This document shows positions 6,309 through 7,050 of a stretch of DNA of 7,050 nt, one piece after another. The notes under the pieces were generated by a model. That model did not search any database. It saw only the letters and a program-made list of their open reading frames with translations, and was not told the origin of the DNA. The stretch lies in assembly GCA_021647805.1 (NCBI GenBank), contig JAKITZ010000124.1, forward strand, positions 1 to 7,050. The letters run 5' to 3'. This stretch comes from Robiginitomaculum sp. (GTDB taxonomy: Bacteria; Pseudomonadota; Alphaproteobacteria; Caulobacterales; Maricaulaceae). Position 1 is the stretch's first letter, and every line of letters begins with the position of its first letter. The position numbers and the translations under genes are program-made.

Positions 6309-7050
6309 ATGTTGTATTTTACTGAAAATGCGATCGAATTAGCTTCTGAAGAACTTGCAAGCAGCGGCACTGGTATGCCGCAATTGGATTTCTCAACCTT
6401 TCCCAGTCAGATATTCTGGCTGGCGATTGCATTTGGCATTCTATACCTCGCTTTAAGCCGAATTTTTATTCCGCGCATTGGCGGAGTATTAGAAGAGCGG
6501 TGTGACCGAATTGCTGATGATTTAGATATGGCAGTAAGCATGAAAGCTGACGCAGATGCGGCTGTTATTGCTTATGAAAATAGCTTAAAAAAAGCGGCAG
6601 AAAGAGCCAATTCAATCGCGGCTGACAACAAAAGTAAGATCAGTGCAGAAATTACTGAAGAATTAGAAGCACAAGATAACAAAATTAATAAAGTCTCAAA
6701 TGAAGTTTCTGTCAGTAATAAACAGTTAAATGAAATTCTAATTCGTATCAAAAGCATCAACAAAAATATTGATACTAAATCAAAGAGTATTGAAAAACAA
6801 AGGAGCCAAGTTATTAGTTTACTTAAGTTTCAGGTTTATCTTAATCATGATAAAACCTTAAAGATGCTGTTGATTAATCCAGCTAATAGTCAAACAGTAC
6901 AAAGTAAACATGTCATTAAATATCTTAATCACCACTTGTTTAATTTGATCGAAGAAGTGGCAAGGCACATACAACAACTAGAAACTTTAAAGGCATCTCA
7001 AATTATTTTACAACAACAAGAAAATCATAAACAACAATTGTTATTGGTAC
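6309..7050 (+). CDS. atpF': ATP synthase b' subunit, chimeric with EnvC-like C-terminus, 3' partial
   Basis: Open frame of 247 codons running off the window with no stop. Residues 1-118 are a typical alphaproteobacterial b' subunit, the peripheral-stalk dimer partner of subunit b. They comprise a short N-terminal leader, the hallmark 'GMPQLDFSTFPSQIFW' at about 22-37, a single membrane helix at about 34-54, 'FIPRIGGVLEER', then the start of the charged Ala-rich stalk helix. AAGGA (6298-6302) lies six bases before the ATG. After about residue 118-130 the normal b' continuation, rich in Ala/Glu, is replaced by a Lys/Asn/Gln/Leu/Ile-rich coiled coil of EnvC type. The F1-binding C-terminus of b' is therefore missing and the expected atpF (b) gene is not reached. 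The b' identity of the first half is secure; the reading frame as a whole is probably not a natural protein. Confidence 0.85.
   Translation, partial: MLYFTENAIELASEELASSGTGMPQLDFSTFPSQIFWLAIAFGILYLALSRIFIPRIGGVLEERCDRIADDLDMAVSMKADADAAVIAYENSLKKAAERANSIAADNKSKISAEITEELEAQDNKINKVSNEVSVSNKQLNEILIRIKSINKNIDTKSKSIEKQRSQVISLLKFQVYLNHDKTLKMLLINPANSQTVQSKHVIKYLNHHLFNLIEEVARHIQQLETLKASQIILQQQENHKQQLLLV
6660..6700 (+). other. Probable chimeric junction
   Basis: Within this span protein similarity changes from ATP synthase b' to EnvC-like coiled coil, without a break in frame. GC falls from about 42% in the 372 bases before 6681 to about 27% in the 370 bases after it. The exact base cannot be fixed by eye, because both families are charged helices here. 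Nothing resembling an insertion-sequence end, direct repeat or att site is visible at the join. Confidence 0.7.
6681..7050 (+). other. EnvC-like coiled-coil fragment (murein hydrolase activator, internal part)
   Basis: About 123 codons in the same frame as b', resembling the middle of the EnvC coiled-coil domain. EnvC is the periplasmic FtsEX-linked activator of amidases AmiA/AmiB at the division septum. The pattern 'QLNEILIRIKSINKNIDTKSKSIEKQRS', then 'LLKFQVYLNHDKTLKMLLINP', then 'VIKYLNHHLFNLIEEVARHI' mirrors, in order, the EnvC stretch LNKQIDEMNASIAKLEQQ, then QLDAAFRQGEHTGIQLILSG, then LQAYFGYLNQARQETI (E. coli, recalled). The signal peptide and first part of the coiled coil are absent, replaced by b' sequence. 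The LytM/M23 domain would lie beyond the window. The low GC and many CAA, AAA and ATT codons differ from every upstream gene. EnvC homology is judged by eye. Another long coiled-coil protein is the main alternative. Confidence 0.6.

Noticed and set aside
6587..6593. A run of seven A bases in the b' gene as a possible frameshift causing the odd C-terminus.
   Set aside because: The b' similarity continues in the same frame for about 25 codons after the run, so a frameshift there does not explain the change.
6572..6763. A minus-strand frame of 63 codons crossing the suspected junction.
   Set aside because: It is antisense to the b'/EnvC-like frame and Leu/Ser-rich as expected from antisense coiled coil; no ribosome binding site or family resemblance was seen.

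Overview
The window looks like chromosomal DNA of an alphaproteobacterium of moderate GC; I counted about 42% GC in the first half of the last gene. The evidence is a gene order typical of that class, all on the + strand: a DUF721/DciA-like gene, a DsbA-like thioredoxin gene, an SMC gene of the short-hinge alphaproteobacterial type, and then the separate F0 operon of ATP synthase (atpI, atpB, atpE, and the b' gene, here called atpF'). A duplicated b-type stator subunit (b') next to the c subunit also fits this class. I cannot name the genus.

Layout. Bases 13-588 encode the DUF721 protein. Bases 651-1301 encode a probable lipoprotein disulfide oxidoreductase with a CPAC active site. Bases 1305-4757 encode a complete SMC ATPase (GTG start), three bases after the dsbA-like stop. 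A 140-base gap (4758-4897) with a weak candidate promoter separates this group from the F0 genes: atpI (4898-5227), atpB (5240-5989, GTG start) and atpE (6030-6257). An 8-bp stem-loop lies in the atpE/atpF' gap, and atpF' starts at 6309. The first three genes concern chromosome maintenance and envelope redox; the last four build the membrane rotor/stator of the proton-driven ATP synthase.

Main anomaly. The last reading frame (6309 to the window end, no stop) begins as a textbook b' subunit. At about 6660-6700 it changes, in frame, into a sequence resembling the coiled-coil region of EnvC-type (M23 family) murein hydrolase activators, which are known from gammaproteobacteria. GC content falls at the same place from about 42% (156 of 372 bases, 6309-6680) to about 27% (101 of 370 bases, 6681-7050). 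A b'-EnvC fusion makes little topological sense: the b' C-terminus is cytoplasmic and EnvC is periplasmic. It would also remove the b' C-terminus. I read it as a chimeric join, most likely an assembly or amplification artefact between an alphaproteobacterium and a more AT-rich, probably gammaproteobacterial, genome. A real recombination event is less likely. I see no mobile element, CRISPR array, tRNA or rRNA in the window.
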